This document shows positions 54,946 to 64,000 of a stretch of 64,000 nucleotides of DNA, one piece after another. The stretch spans positions 97,343,463 through 97,407,462 of the forward strand of contig NC_083570.1 in the NCBI RefSeq assembly GCF_027579695.1. Direction: 5' to 3'. The stretch's first letter is position 1. Every line of letters begins with the position of its first letter. A program made the position numbers and the translations under genes. The stretch comes from Neoarius graeffei. Lineage: Eukaryota > Chordata > Actinopteri > Siluriformes > Ariidae. The notes below the pieces were generated by a model, which did not search any database, was not told the DNA's origin, and saw only the letters and a list, made by a program, of their open reading frames with translations.

Positions 54946-57195
54946 AAGATCGACCCGAAACATCGATCAGAACTGAATTCGCATGATAAATGAGAGGAGA
55001 TACAATTCTAGTCAGAAGGAAATGTGTTAAGTTGACCTAATTACTGATTTGTTCACAAAAAATTGACAACATAATGGCCAAGTTTTGTGCAGAAGGTCTA
55101 GTTCTTTCAAATAAAATAATCAGAACTGAAATCCATCGAGAACTGAGGGAGGACTCTTACAAAAAAAAGTTTATTCAAGTGTGCTTCTAGTATACTTCTT
55201 TTAAACTAAAAATAAGAGAGTATGCTTTCAGTTTACTTTTTATTTACTTATCAGAGATATACTTAATAAAGTTATACAGAAGTATACTTGGCTTATACTG
55301 AAAAATAGAAAAGTCTAAGTATATTAAGCTTATACTTAAACTTTTGATCAAGATATATTTAACAAAAGTGTAGTAAAGTATTAAAATATTTGTGCCTTAT
55401 GTTTAAGTGGACTTGCCCTGTAGTTGTGCTTCAGCATTGTTGACTCTTAGGTATGTCTGTGGTTCCATATAAGGTTTTGTTTTTAATTTCTTCTGAATGG
55501 GATAATTACATTGTGATTACATTACATTTTTGTGATTAAAATTGAGTGATATGTTAAATATTAAGTTATTACTGAAAAACTATTGATCAAAAAAACAAAG
55601 ACACTGAGAAATGGTCCTATAAACAACTTTACCAATATAAAAGATTACCAGGACTACAAAAATGCAGAAAAATAGGCTTTACTGATCCAAATGCACCTGT
55701 TGGTTCAAAAGTTAAAGTGCATAGAACCTCACAGCACAACATGAAGTTACCTTAAAATATAATATAAATGCCTCAGCTTTCATGTAAGAAAAAAACTATT
55801 AATACTAGTACTGTGTGCAGGCAGTCTCTCCTGAAGACTAAGTTAAACAATAATTATAAACTAATAAAATAAATGGCTCAGGCTTCATAGAAGAAAAAAA
55901 AACAATTTGAACAGAATCTCACAGTATGATGCTGAAGCTGCCTAAACAATGGAAAATAAAATACCATTTTGGCAAAAATGTTGGCATCCATTAATTTCTT
56001 GTATTAAGTAAAAAAAAAATAAAGTGCACACAGTCCTTCACTGTAAACATAACACCCTTTCAGTAACAGAATTTAAGCCTAAACCGCCCAATCTGGCAAC
56101 ACTGCGCGCATGCTGCTTATCTTGAATGTATACACGGAAGTAAGGCAGAAGGTAGTTTGTCGACGTCACCTCAAGACGACGCCAACGATTGGTCAAATTT
56201 GCGGGAAAGTTGCGGTGATTGGATATAATTGCAGCACCGCCCTGAATCCGCGGGGATTGGTTGAATTTGCAAATCGCAACATCCTGGAGGCTCTGTTTTT
56301 TTGCTTGGCCCAGACTCTGTCTCCTCACTCACTGTAGCTTTAGGTACTAAAAATCGATCCATTTTGTCTCTGGTAAAGGCTAGCTGAAGTTCGATAAATG
56401 TCCGCAATAGTACCTTATTCTGGTTTATTTTTCCTCACGTTGCGCCCCCCCCCCCTTAAGAACACTGGCGCCCCCCGGGGGGGCGCGCCCCACAATTTGA
56501 AAAGCCCTGCTATAAAGTATACTTTTATAAACTAAAAAGTGGACTAGAAGTGTGTAACGAGTAAACCAACAGTATATTTCCAGTATACTACAAAATATAC
56601 TTGAGTAAACTAAAAAGTGGACTAGAAGTATAAAACAAGTAAACTCATAGTATATTTCCAGTATACTATGAAGTACGCTTTTGTAAACTAAAGAGTGGAA
56701 TACAAGTAGGGAACTAGTAAACTATTAGTATATAAGTTTACTTGTGGTATACTTGCAGTACAAAATAAAAAATACTAGTTGTATACTCAAAGTTTACTTC
56801 TCTTCGACTTAAAGTATACTTTTTATAAACTAAAAGTGGGCCAATTTAGTCCCAAGAAGTATTAGCTTAGTTTACTTACAAGTACATTGATATCAGCATA
56901 TCAATGTACACAAAAGGATACTTAAGGAAATATACTTTAACTTTACTTAAGTACACTTAATAAAATTAAGAAGGGAAGATCGAGCCAAAACATTGATCAG
57001 ACCTGGAATCGGATGAGAAATGAGAGAGGAGATACAATTCTAGTGAGGGGACTGGAAAATTAGTTAATTTGGCCTAATTGGTAACTCGTTAGCAAGAAAT
57101 CTGACAAAACAACAACCAACGTTTGTGCAGAGTGATGAGTTCTTTCAAACAAAACAATTGGAATGGAAATCCGTGGAGAACTGACGGAGGAGATA
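54946..57195. repeat. Direct duplication around an AGTATAC-rich block
   Basis: 54946-55155 and 56970-57195 share GAAGATCGA-CC, GAGAGGAGATACAATTCTAGT, GTTTGTGCAGA and GAACTGA-GGAGGA in the same order with perhaps a quarter of positions changed. The DNA between includes TATACTT-rich sequence and a hAT-like fragment near 56440-56510. Confidence 0.55.
56515..56760. repeat. Minisatellite, about 77-bp unit, three copies
   Basis: Each unit begins AGTATACT and holds GTAAACTAAAAAGTGGACTAGAAGT...AGTAAAC...AGTATATTTCC, with moderate divergence between copies. Confidence 0.75.
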
Positions 57196-57361
57196 CGATT
57201 GAACTGAATTGTAGACGACGGATGCTACGCCACAGCAATAACTCATCGGCTTCATGGTCAGATGAGCTAATGATGTTCAGTATGAACAAACTGTGAATAA
57301 GAATCCTGAGATGAGCACCGGACATAATCTTTGATTTTAGCAGCAGCAGGTACAACTCTAC

Positions 57362-59152
57362 CAGTGGTGGCTGGTAGTCTTTCAAACAGGGGAGGCTGGT
57401 CGGTTACGATATTTCCAGATTTTAAAATAAAAAACACATCAATTTTGCCCATACTCTTGCCTCTGATCTGGCTGATTGTTGGCAGGGTCACAAACTGTGA
57501 AATAACAGGTTCTTCTGGCCCATTAGCCTACTGTCCAATATACATGATGGTGGTGTTGGGGGGGGGTATATTTTAACATTTTATATTTTAAAATTGTGGC
57601 ATGTTGTTTAAAAATTGATCATTATTGAAAGCAGCTCTTTGTCAGGAACCTCAGCAGTAACAGCAGAGTGTTCTGGAATAGGCACAAGCACTGACCTTGG
57701 GGAGCCAAACATAGAGCTGGGTGCCACACATTTCATTCAATGACACTTTCCCTATATTTTACTTATTTTGACTGAGAAATGTTTTATTGACAATTTTGAT
57801 AACCCTTCACTTTTAATCCAGGTCTGTAGTGTGAAATGTTCTCGGCTGTGTTTTTGTTTAAAAATGTTTTCCAAATTGTAGCTGTGTTTAATTCATATCC
57901 AGAGAAATATATATTCCAATATAATATACTCAGCATAAACATTTTAAATAGATTCTATATTTTTGGTCCATCCATGACATATTACTAAAGTAGCCTATTT
58001 ACTGTTGTTGATGTGGGTCACTTGCTGTTAGCCAATTCACTTTCTCGTACCAGGAGAGCTGAAAGGAACGAGTATTATTCCCTACCTTTTTCACCAAGTC
58101 AATTTGAGGCGTTGGTCTACCCTGCTCTTTAATTTTAATTTTTTCCTCGAAAGGAAGACTGGCAAATGGCTTCGCCAAAATTAAATCAGCAATGCTTGGC
58201 ATCCGTGCGCAGCTTTCTTGCTAGCTGACTAGCCCCCTCAAGTTCAAGTTCAGTCACTCAAATAAACAAAATTTCTGGAACTAAGATAGCAAACTTGGCA
58301 ACACTATATTTACACTTTATTTACAATGAAAATATATACAAACTAAAAAAGCTGGTAGAAACCGTATGTAATGAATGAAATCGAAATGTAAGCTGATCTC
58401 TTACAATACACCACAGCACTTGCAAATCTGCATGGGACTGAACTGAGATTCACCGCTGCCTGTCTATATTTGAAACGAGCTGTCAATCAAAGAAAATATC
58501 CGGCTGCTTTCACTAATCACCAGTCTCCTCGCGGAAAGCTTTGCCATGTCCCTCCCACTGTGAGGCTGGGAGTCCGATAGGCGGGCGTTTTCGCAGTATT
58601 TGTCCAATAATCGTCTTGCATTTTGATACTGAAAAGCGCATAGCTCCCAAATGCCATTGAAGTCCACTGAGGCTGGGAGTCCGTGGGACTCCGTGGGCGG
58701 GCGTTTTCGCAGTATTTGTCCAATAACCGTCTTGCATTTTGAGATTGAAAAGCGCAGAGCTCCCAAATGCCATTGAAGTCCATTGAGGCTGGGAGTCCGT
58801 GAGACTCAGTGGGCGGGCGTTTTCGCAGTATTTGTCCAATAATCGTCTTGCATTTTGATATTGAAAAGCGCATAGCACCCAAATGCCATTGAAGTGCACT
58901 GAGGCTGGGCTGCATCGCGCTGTCACGAGGGGGAAAAACTCACGTACACATTAGGCGAACTGGGGAAAGTTATAACGGGATGATTTCGCACTGTAGTTGG
59001 GTTGAGCACATATATTTCTATGATTCTGGATCTGAAATAGCAATGTTATAAGGTCGGCTATAACATAAGCCTAGCGCAATTCATCCTACACGATGTTCGT
59101 CATTTTTAGAGGAGGCTGAGCCTCCCTCGTTGTCTTAGAGCAATCGCCCGTG
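57362..59152. mobile_element. hAT-type element with a 116-bp tandem array
   Basis: 1791 bp starting CAGTGGTGGCTGG and ending CAATCGCCCGTG (inverse CACGGGCGATTG). Exact 8-bp duplication AACTCTAC at 57354-57361 and 59153-59160. No intact transposase. In the acsl1 intron. Confidence 0.78.
58562..58910. repeat. Tandem repeat, 116-bp unit, three copies
   Basis: GAGGCTGGGAGTCCG recurs at 58562, 58669, 58785 and 58901 (steps 107, 116, 116). TTTTCGCAGTATTTGTCCAATAA is in each unit. The first unit is shorter by about 9 bp. Confidence 0.92.
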
Positions 59153-59442
59153 AACTCTACAGAGTGCAATAGTAATATACAGGTTTCGAATAACATTTTT
59201 CAGTTTCAATTCAACTTCACAGACAGCACGGAGAACAATAATGACCCAGAACTGCTTAAAAAGTGTAACGGTGTGAAGATGTATGATATTGTTTCATCCA
59301 TACTGCTTATCTGTCAGGGTGGCAAGGAACGCTAGAGCCAATACCAGCTGACTCTGTACGAGAGGTAGGGTTGAAACAGTTTCAATTCTTGGAATTAATA
59401 GGCATAACTGTACGTGTGTGCATGTGTGAGTGTGATTTGAAC
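59153..59442. other. acsl1 intron with a SINE remnant
   Basis: 59308-59366 resembles the 3' end of a minus-strand DANA-like SINE (CTTATCTGTCAGGGTGGCAAGG...CCAGCTGACTCTGTACGAGAGG). Otherwise unclassified. Confidence 0.4.
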
Positions 59443-59538
59443 CTGGCATCCCAGAGCTGCACGCAGGAAAGTCAGGATGTGAGGAGAGACAGGAGCAGCA
59501 CCAGTCAGCATCATGCGCACTCTGCCTCCGACACTGGC
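59443..59538 (-). CDS. acsl1: acsl1 exon (adenylate-forming core)
   Basis: A 96-nt phase 0 exon: acceptor CCCCTGCAG|GCC, residues ASVGGRVRMMLTGAAPVS, PHILTFLRAALGCQ, donor CAG|GTTCAA. It aligns with SSLGGRVRLMVTGAAPVSATVLTFLRAALGCQ of ACSL1. GAAPVS forms part of the nucleotide pocket. It joins in frame to KKVQ upstream and FYEGYG downstream, closing the coding gap. The donor is weaker than the others (GTTCAA). Confidence 0.95.
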
Positions 59539-59580
59539 CTGCAGGGGGCAGCAGAAACAACAGCTTTCAGCCACATAAGC

Positions 59581-60110
59581 CCTGTGTCCGAAATCGCTCC
59601 CTACTCACTATATAGGGCACTATATAGTGGGGACGCCATTTTGTAGTGCTGTCCGAAACCTTAGTGAGGATTATTAACACCCTATATAGTGCACTCAAAG
59701 TTATCTCACAATGCATCACATAGTGTACAACGATGGTCACTAACCAAAGCAATATATCCCATCATGCATTGCGGTCGTGCTGAAAGAAATCAAATTAAAA
59801 GTTTCAAAAGGCAGCAGCCTTGATTTAAAAAAACTGAAAGATGCAGGTACTTTGTATTGATTAATGTGGGAAATACGCTCAGTAGAATGTGTATTTATCA
59901 CAAAAATACATGCCTGTGTTTATTATTTTGAAAACCCACAAGCTGACTGATCTATTGTGCGACAGTAATGGTGTGAATAACGGCGCGGCGGACTAGTGTC
60001 TGAAAGCGTTTTTTCATTTTACCAATGAGCTCACTATACAGTCCTCTATATAGTAATTCCCTATATAGGGAGTAGTGAGTAGTGAACGAGTGAGCGATTT
60101 CGGACACAGG
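59581..60110. mobile_element. MITE family M1, copy 2
   Basis: CCTGTGTCCGAAATCGCTCCC to inverse GAGCGATTTCGGACACAGG, 530 bp. Opposite orientation to copy 1. It lies 42 bp from the acsl1 exon acceptor. Confidence 0.9.
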
Positions 60111-60410
60111 GAAGGCCTCAGATACACTATACACACGAAACTGCGAACAGGGATATTTCCATTACACCAAAAACACATGGAAAGTGTACTGTGTGTTACA
60201 GGCAGAGCTATATTTATAGCGTACCACATCCCAGATATTTTATTTTCAGAATGAAAGACAGGACTCTAGGATCCAGCTTGTGAGAGCAGATCCAGAGCTG
60301 TGATCCCAAGTAGTGAAAAAGCAACAATAAGAGTAACATTAAAAAGTAGTATTGGAAGACGGGGCTAAACTTCTCCAAGCTGAATGAGGCAGGAGTGAGT
60401 GAATAATTAC

Positions 60411-60545
60411 CTGGACTTTCTTAAAGATGATTTTGTCCCACAGACTGTTTCTCCTCATAATGCCACTCATCATCTCGGCCTCTTTCCTCCGGAAGGCGAA
60501 TTCTAAGATCCACTTCTTCAGAGGAGTGTTGGCCTGCCCAAAGAT
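60411..60545 (-). CDS. acsl1: acsl1 exon (most 5' in window)
   Basis: A 135-nt phase 0 exon: acceptor ATTTCAG|ATC, residues IFGQANTPLKKWILEFAF, RRKEAEMMSGIMRRNS, LWDKIIFKKVQ, donor CAG|GTAATT. Corresponds to IFGQANTTLKRWLLDFA...NSLWDRLIFHK of ACSL1. With the eight exons to its left it gives 322 residues, about 46% of the roughly 698-residue family length. The exon expected before it (ending near MFDR) was not found up to 64000. Confidence 0.95.
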
Positions 60546-60768
60546 CTGAAATGCACACAGTGTAGTCGTTCCTATATACTCTGACTGGACAAGTAAGGAG
60601 TAAAATCACAACAGGGTGTGCTATGATAGGAAAACAATCATGGCGAACTGGTGTGATGAGGCCTGACGTGAAGCAGAGTTATCGTTTTAATGTCAATTTT
60701 TTTTTTTTTCCTAGAACACCACATTCTGAAGAGTATTATTTATTTAGATTAAGAAAGAATGAGAAGTC

Positions 60769-60818
<50 letters not shown>

Positions 60819-60820
60819 GT
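60769..60820. repeat. (TCAA)n microsatellite
   Basis: About 12 AATC/TCAA tetranucleotide units. Confidence 0.95.
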
Positions 60821-60951
60821 CCTTTATTTAATCAGGTAAAAGAGTCATTGACAGTAAAATCGTTTTTCCAAGAGGGCAGCATAAACAATATTACAGTAAA
60901 AATACAACCAGACAAAACACACCTGGTGCTATTGGCTGGCGTTTAGTGGTA

Positions 60952-62690
60952 CAGTGTCTTGCAAAAGTATTCATCCCCCTTGGTGCTTGTCCTGTTTTGT
61001 CGCATTACAAGCTGGAATTAAAATGGATTTTTGGGGGGATAGCACCATTTTGATTTACACAACATGCCTACCACTTTAAAGGAGAAAACTGTTGTTTTAT
61101 TGTGACACAAACAAGAATTAAGATGAAAAAACAGAAATCTGGAGTGTGCATAGGTATTCACCCCCTTTCGTATGAAACCCCTAAATAAGAGCCGGTCCAA
61201 CCAATTCACTTCATAAGTCACATAATTAGTTGATTAAGATCAACTGTGTGCAATCAAAGTGTCACATGATCTGTCACATGGTGTCTGTATAAATCAACCT
61301 GTTCTGGAAGGACCCTGACTCTGCTACACTACTAAGCAAGCAACATGAAAACCAAGAAGCCTCCAAACAGGTCAGAGACAAAGTTGTGGAGAAGTATAGA
61401 TCAGGGTTGGGTTATAAAAAATATCCCAAACTTTGAATATCCCAGGGAGCACCATTAAATCCGTTTTAGCAAAATGGAAAGAATATGGCACCACCAGGGC
61501 CGGAGTGGGCCCTGTTTTCAGTCCGGGAGTTTAATTCACATTCAGGCCACTTTGAAATGGAGGAATTTGAACCAATGCTTGTGCATTACATGCCGCATAC
61601 GCCTCGAAAATAATGGCAAATCAACAATGCTGGGTACTCAGCAACCGGCAGATAAAGCGTGAGGATGCATTAGGCAACTCAAAAATGGTTAAATGAAATG
61701 TAGGCTAAAGCAAGTGTTCGATTCTGCTTAGAATATTGGCATACGCATACACCTCTTCTAAGTTATATATTTAACAACAATTATTTAACATCAAATATGA
61801 CTTCTAGGCCTGTGTTCATAACCACAATGTGCGCGCGCCTGTGGAAATGCACGGTGTGACAGCGAGATGAAATAGGCTGGATGAGGAAATAACGCGCAAC
61901 AGCACATTTGGGACCTGTTCATCTAAAATTGTTAATAACTGGGATGTAAAGCAATGTCCGGTTCTTCTTAGAATTAAGACATACACCACATCTATACCGT
62001 GTAAATTGCGAGATTTCACATGACATCAAAAAGCTGAATTGACATCGCAAACTATCGACACATTATAGGCCTAGCATAGACTGATAAAATCGACAAACAG
62101 GGTTATCATACTCCATATCTTTCGTAACCTACCAGCTGGTCTTGAGAACATATCTGTCAATTTGGCACATTTTGCTGCCACCTCCTTCCTTTTTTTAAGC
62201 TTCGCCCTTTCGGTTCCACCTGGCCTCTTTCTGCCCTCCATCACTGACGCGCGCTGTTTCGCGCCAATGTTGTTTAAGTTCCCCGCAATACAGAGGAGGA
62301 GTCTTGGACCAAACCAACTGCAATAGAGGGGAGGGGAGAATTTCCTTATTTGGTAGCGCCTATTTAATCTGCTGCGATGCTGTCGGCGTCTGGGCTGCCA
62401 TGTGAAAATGCAGAGTGCAGTTGAATTGATGATTAATGCAAGAATAAGATCAGTGACCAAAATTAGTGAAAATTATTTTCCCCATGCTCCAAGCAGGCCA
62501 CCATTGATGGTTTGGGCCGGGGATGGTCCCGGCTAAATATAGGGCCACCCCGGCACTGGGCACCACTACAAACATGACAAGAGAAGGCCGCCCACCAAAA
62601 CTCACAGACCGGGCAAGAAGGGCATTAATCAGAGATGCAACAAAGACACCAAAGATAACACTGAAGGAGCTGCAAAGATCCACAGTGGAG
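60952..62690 (+). mobile_element. Tc1-like transposon, family 3, broken copy
   Basis: Starts TA|CAGTGTCTTGCAAAAGTATTC and follows 52966-54577 for about 680 bp of its own sequence. It is interrupted by a hAT element (61495-62558) and cut off at 62690 by a second hAT end. The catalytic half of the transposase is missing. Confidence 0.92.
61495..62558. mobile_element. hAT element inserted in Tc1
   Basis: 1064 bp with ends CAGGGCCGGAGTGG and inverse CAGTGCCGGGGTGG. Exact 8-bp duplication GGCACCAC at 61487-61494 and 62559-62566. The Tc1 sequence resumes in register after it. No transposase recognised. Confidence 0.93.
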
Positions 62691-62864
62691 CAGGGCTTTA
62701 CATTAGCACCCGCCCACCCGCCAAATGTGGGTAAAATTCGGCTTTGGCGGGTAATAACTTTAGTCTCACTAGCCACTTTGGCAGGTGGTTTATTATAATC
62801 ACCGAGGTCTGTGATGCACCATATTTAAATGAGAGGGGTGAATTACACATCACACAAGAGATCT

Positions 62865-63228
62865 CATCTCATCTCATTATCTGTAGCTGCTTTATCCTGT
62901 TCTACAGGGTCGCAGGCAAGCTGGAGCCTATCCCAGCCGACTACGGGCGAGAGGCGGGGTACACCCTGGACAAGTCGCCAGGTCATCACAGGGCTGACAC
63001 ATAGACACAGACAACCATTCACACTCACATTCACACCTACGGTCAATTTAGAGTCACCAGTTAACCTAACCTGCATGTCTTTGGACTGTGGGGGAAACCG
63101 GAGCACCCGGAGGAAACGGGGAGAACACGCAAACTCCACACAGAAAGGCCCTCGCCGGCCCCGGGGCTCGAACCCGAACCTTCTTGCTGTGAGGCAACAG
63201 CGATAACCACTACACCACTGTGCCACCC
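62865..63228 (-). mobile_element. DANA/Mermaid-like SINE
   Basis: Minus strand, head GGGTGGCACAGTGGTG at the right, (CTCAT) tail at left. An internal deletion removes about 15 nt of the GGAAACCCACGCGGACACGG segment. Target duplication not clear. Confidence 0.9.
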
Positions 63229-63244
63229 GGATTGGCTAGTTCAT

Positions 63245-63560
63245 ACCAAAATTGAAAATACCATGTACTGCGAAGACTGTAGAAAGTCTGGCAAAGACAG
63301 GCACCAGTAATTTTAAACTCGAAACTATAAAGGACCACGAAAAGTCAAATACACACATCGGTACTAGAACATCAAAACCGGCGAAGACGGCTGGTTCACT
63401 ACAGGACAGCATTGCTTTCAGTCCCTGGCTGTCATGAAGTCGGCTGAGCTGGAGAGGATGGAGCTGCTGGTTAGAAACGTTCACGCGACTGGAAAGAAGT
63501 TGATCTCACCCCAGCTATCAACTTATGGCCTGCTGGAAGCCTCAGGTCACGAAGACCATT
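63245..63560 (+). pseudogene. hAT zinc-finger protein fragment, frameshifted
   Basis: One frame gives NTMYCEDCRKSGKD; the next gives GTSNFKLETIKDHEKSNTH. Together they form the C-x2-C...H-x(n)-H finger seen, from memory, at the start of ZNF862/C17orf113-like hAT proteins. A third stretch reads MKSAELERMELLVRNVHATGK. Frameshifts separate the three, so it is a relic. Confidence 0.6.
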
Positions 63561-63630
63561 TTTCATGGACCATTCAGACTCATCTGATAATGAATGTAAT
63601 GAGGACATTTAATGTCTCTCTCTACACATG

Positions 63631-63631
<1 letters not shown>

Positions 63632-63680
<49 letters not shown>
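63632..63680. repeat. (CA)n microsatellite
   Basis: About 24 CA units inside the hAT region. Confidence 0.95.
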
Positions 63681-63681
<1 letters not shown>

Positions 63682-64000
63682 TTAATAGATAATACATAAT
63701 ATACTTGATAATACACATAATACTTGCATATCAAAACATTTGATGTTTTTCAATGATAAATGTTTTGAATTGGACTTTTAATATTAGAATCAGTTCAGTT
63801 GTACTGAATGTTATTTTTCATATTATACGATATTTCATATTGTAAGGGGCTTGAATTTGAGTTCAATAAACAGAATACTCTGTTTATATTTTTGTCTGAA
63901 TTGGTTGCATGTTTTCATATAGGGAGCTCCCTTAACAGCACTGAATACTTGAGTGCTACTGTAGAGATACATTATACGCTGCCATTCATAATTAAATCTA

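Larger units (their letters stand above)
62691..64000 (+). mobile_element. hAT element, left part, running off the window
   Basis: Begins CAGGGCTTTACATTAGCACC, a hAT-style CAGGG end, directly in Tc1 sequence. It carries coding remnants (63245-63560) and a SINE. The right end and target duplication are beyond the window. Confidence 0.65.

Noticed and set aside
58464-58926. Three overlapping minus-strand frames of 100-137 codons
   Set aside because: Caused by a 116-bp tandem repeat read in successive frames.
4492-63228. CRISPR-like array or bacterial origin because of many repeated blocks
   Set aside because: The repeats are dispersed SINEs of about 360 bp with target duplications. Intron-containing vertebrate genes and eukaryotic transposons show this is fish nuclear DNA.
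60546-64000. Further upstream acsl1 exons
   Set aside because: I looked for the exon ending near MFDR and for earlier motifs on the minus strand and found only repeats. They are presumably beyond the window.

Overview
This is vertebrate nuclear DNA and almost certainly from a teleost fish: two intron-containing vertebrate genes sit in a dense bed of fish-type transposons, including DANA/Mermaid-like tRNA-derived SINEs, Tc1, hAT, TTAA-target elements, CR1/L2-like and RTE LINEs and a Gypsy element with an unusual pol order. I cannot name the species.

Layout. On the left (1151-2618, + strand) are the last two coding exons of a myozenin gene, best matching myozenin 2, a sarcomeric Z-disc protein that binds calcineurin and alpha-actinin. 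On the right (37635-60545, - strand) are nine exons encoding the C-terminal 322 residues of a long-chain acyl-CoA synthetase, best matching ACSL1. Their open frames, splice sites and phases all agree. The two genes converge tail to tail across about 35 kb of repeat-filled intergenic DNA. The N-terminal exons of both lie outside the window. A complete tRNA-Glu(UUC) gene with a pol III terminator is at 13893-13964.

Mobile DNA by region. 1-10000: a non-autonomous inverted-repeat element inside a (TA)n tract, several SINEs, a GAGTC-rich element carrying an LTR-like segment, and a TTAA-target element. 10700-20520: fragments of a DNA transposon family encoding a THAP domain and, convergently, a SWIM-type protein. 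One copy is split by a CR1/L2-like LINE, which is itself split by a Gypsy element whose integrase precedes its reverse transcriptase (Gmr1-like) and whose RT core is deleted. 21100-29800: a second, inverted CR1/L2-like LINE holding a SINE, an RTE LINE inserted 15 nt into a SINE, and a Tc1 element with two stop codons. 31000-35000: a mostly unclassified GC-richer stretch, then a TTAA-flanked element. 35700-42980: a Tc1 copy with an intact 340-residue transposase, the inverted copy of the GAGTC-rich element with three insertions, and a TTAA element broken by a Tc1 that carries both a SINE and a back-to-back LTR insertion.

The acsl1 introns (38060-60410) hold paired MITEs, a mosaic 'cctttcggcc' repeat field, a near-perfect 729-bp palindrome with TTAA flanks, and two hAT elements with exact 8-bp target duplications. 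To the right of the last visible exon is a Tc1 copy interrupted by a further hAT element. Many insertions keep readable target-site duplications, so the order of events can be reconstructed from sequence alone.
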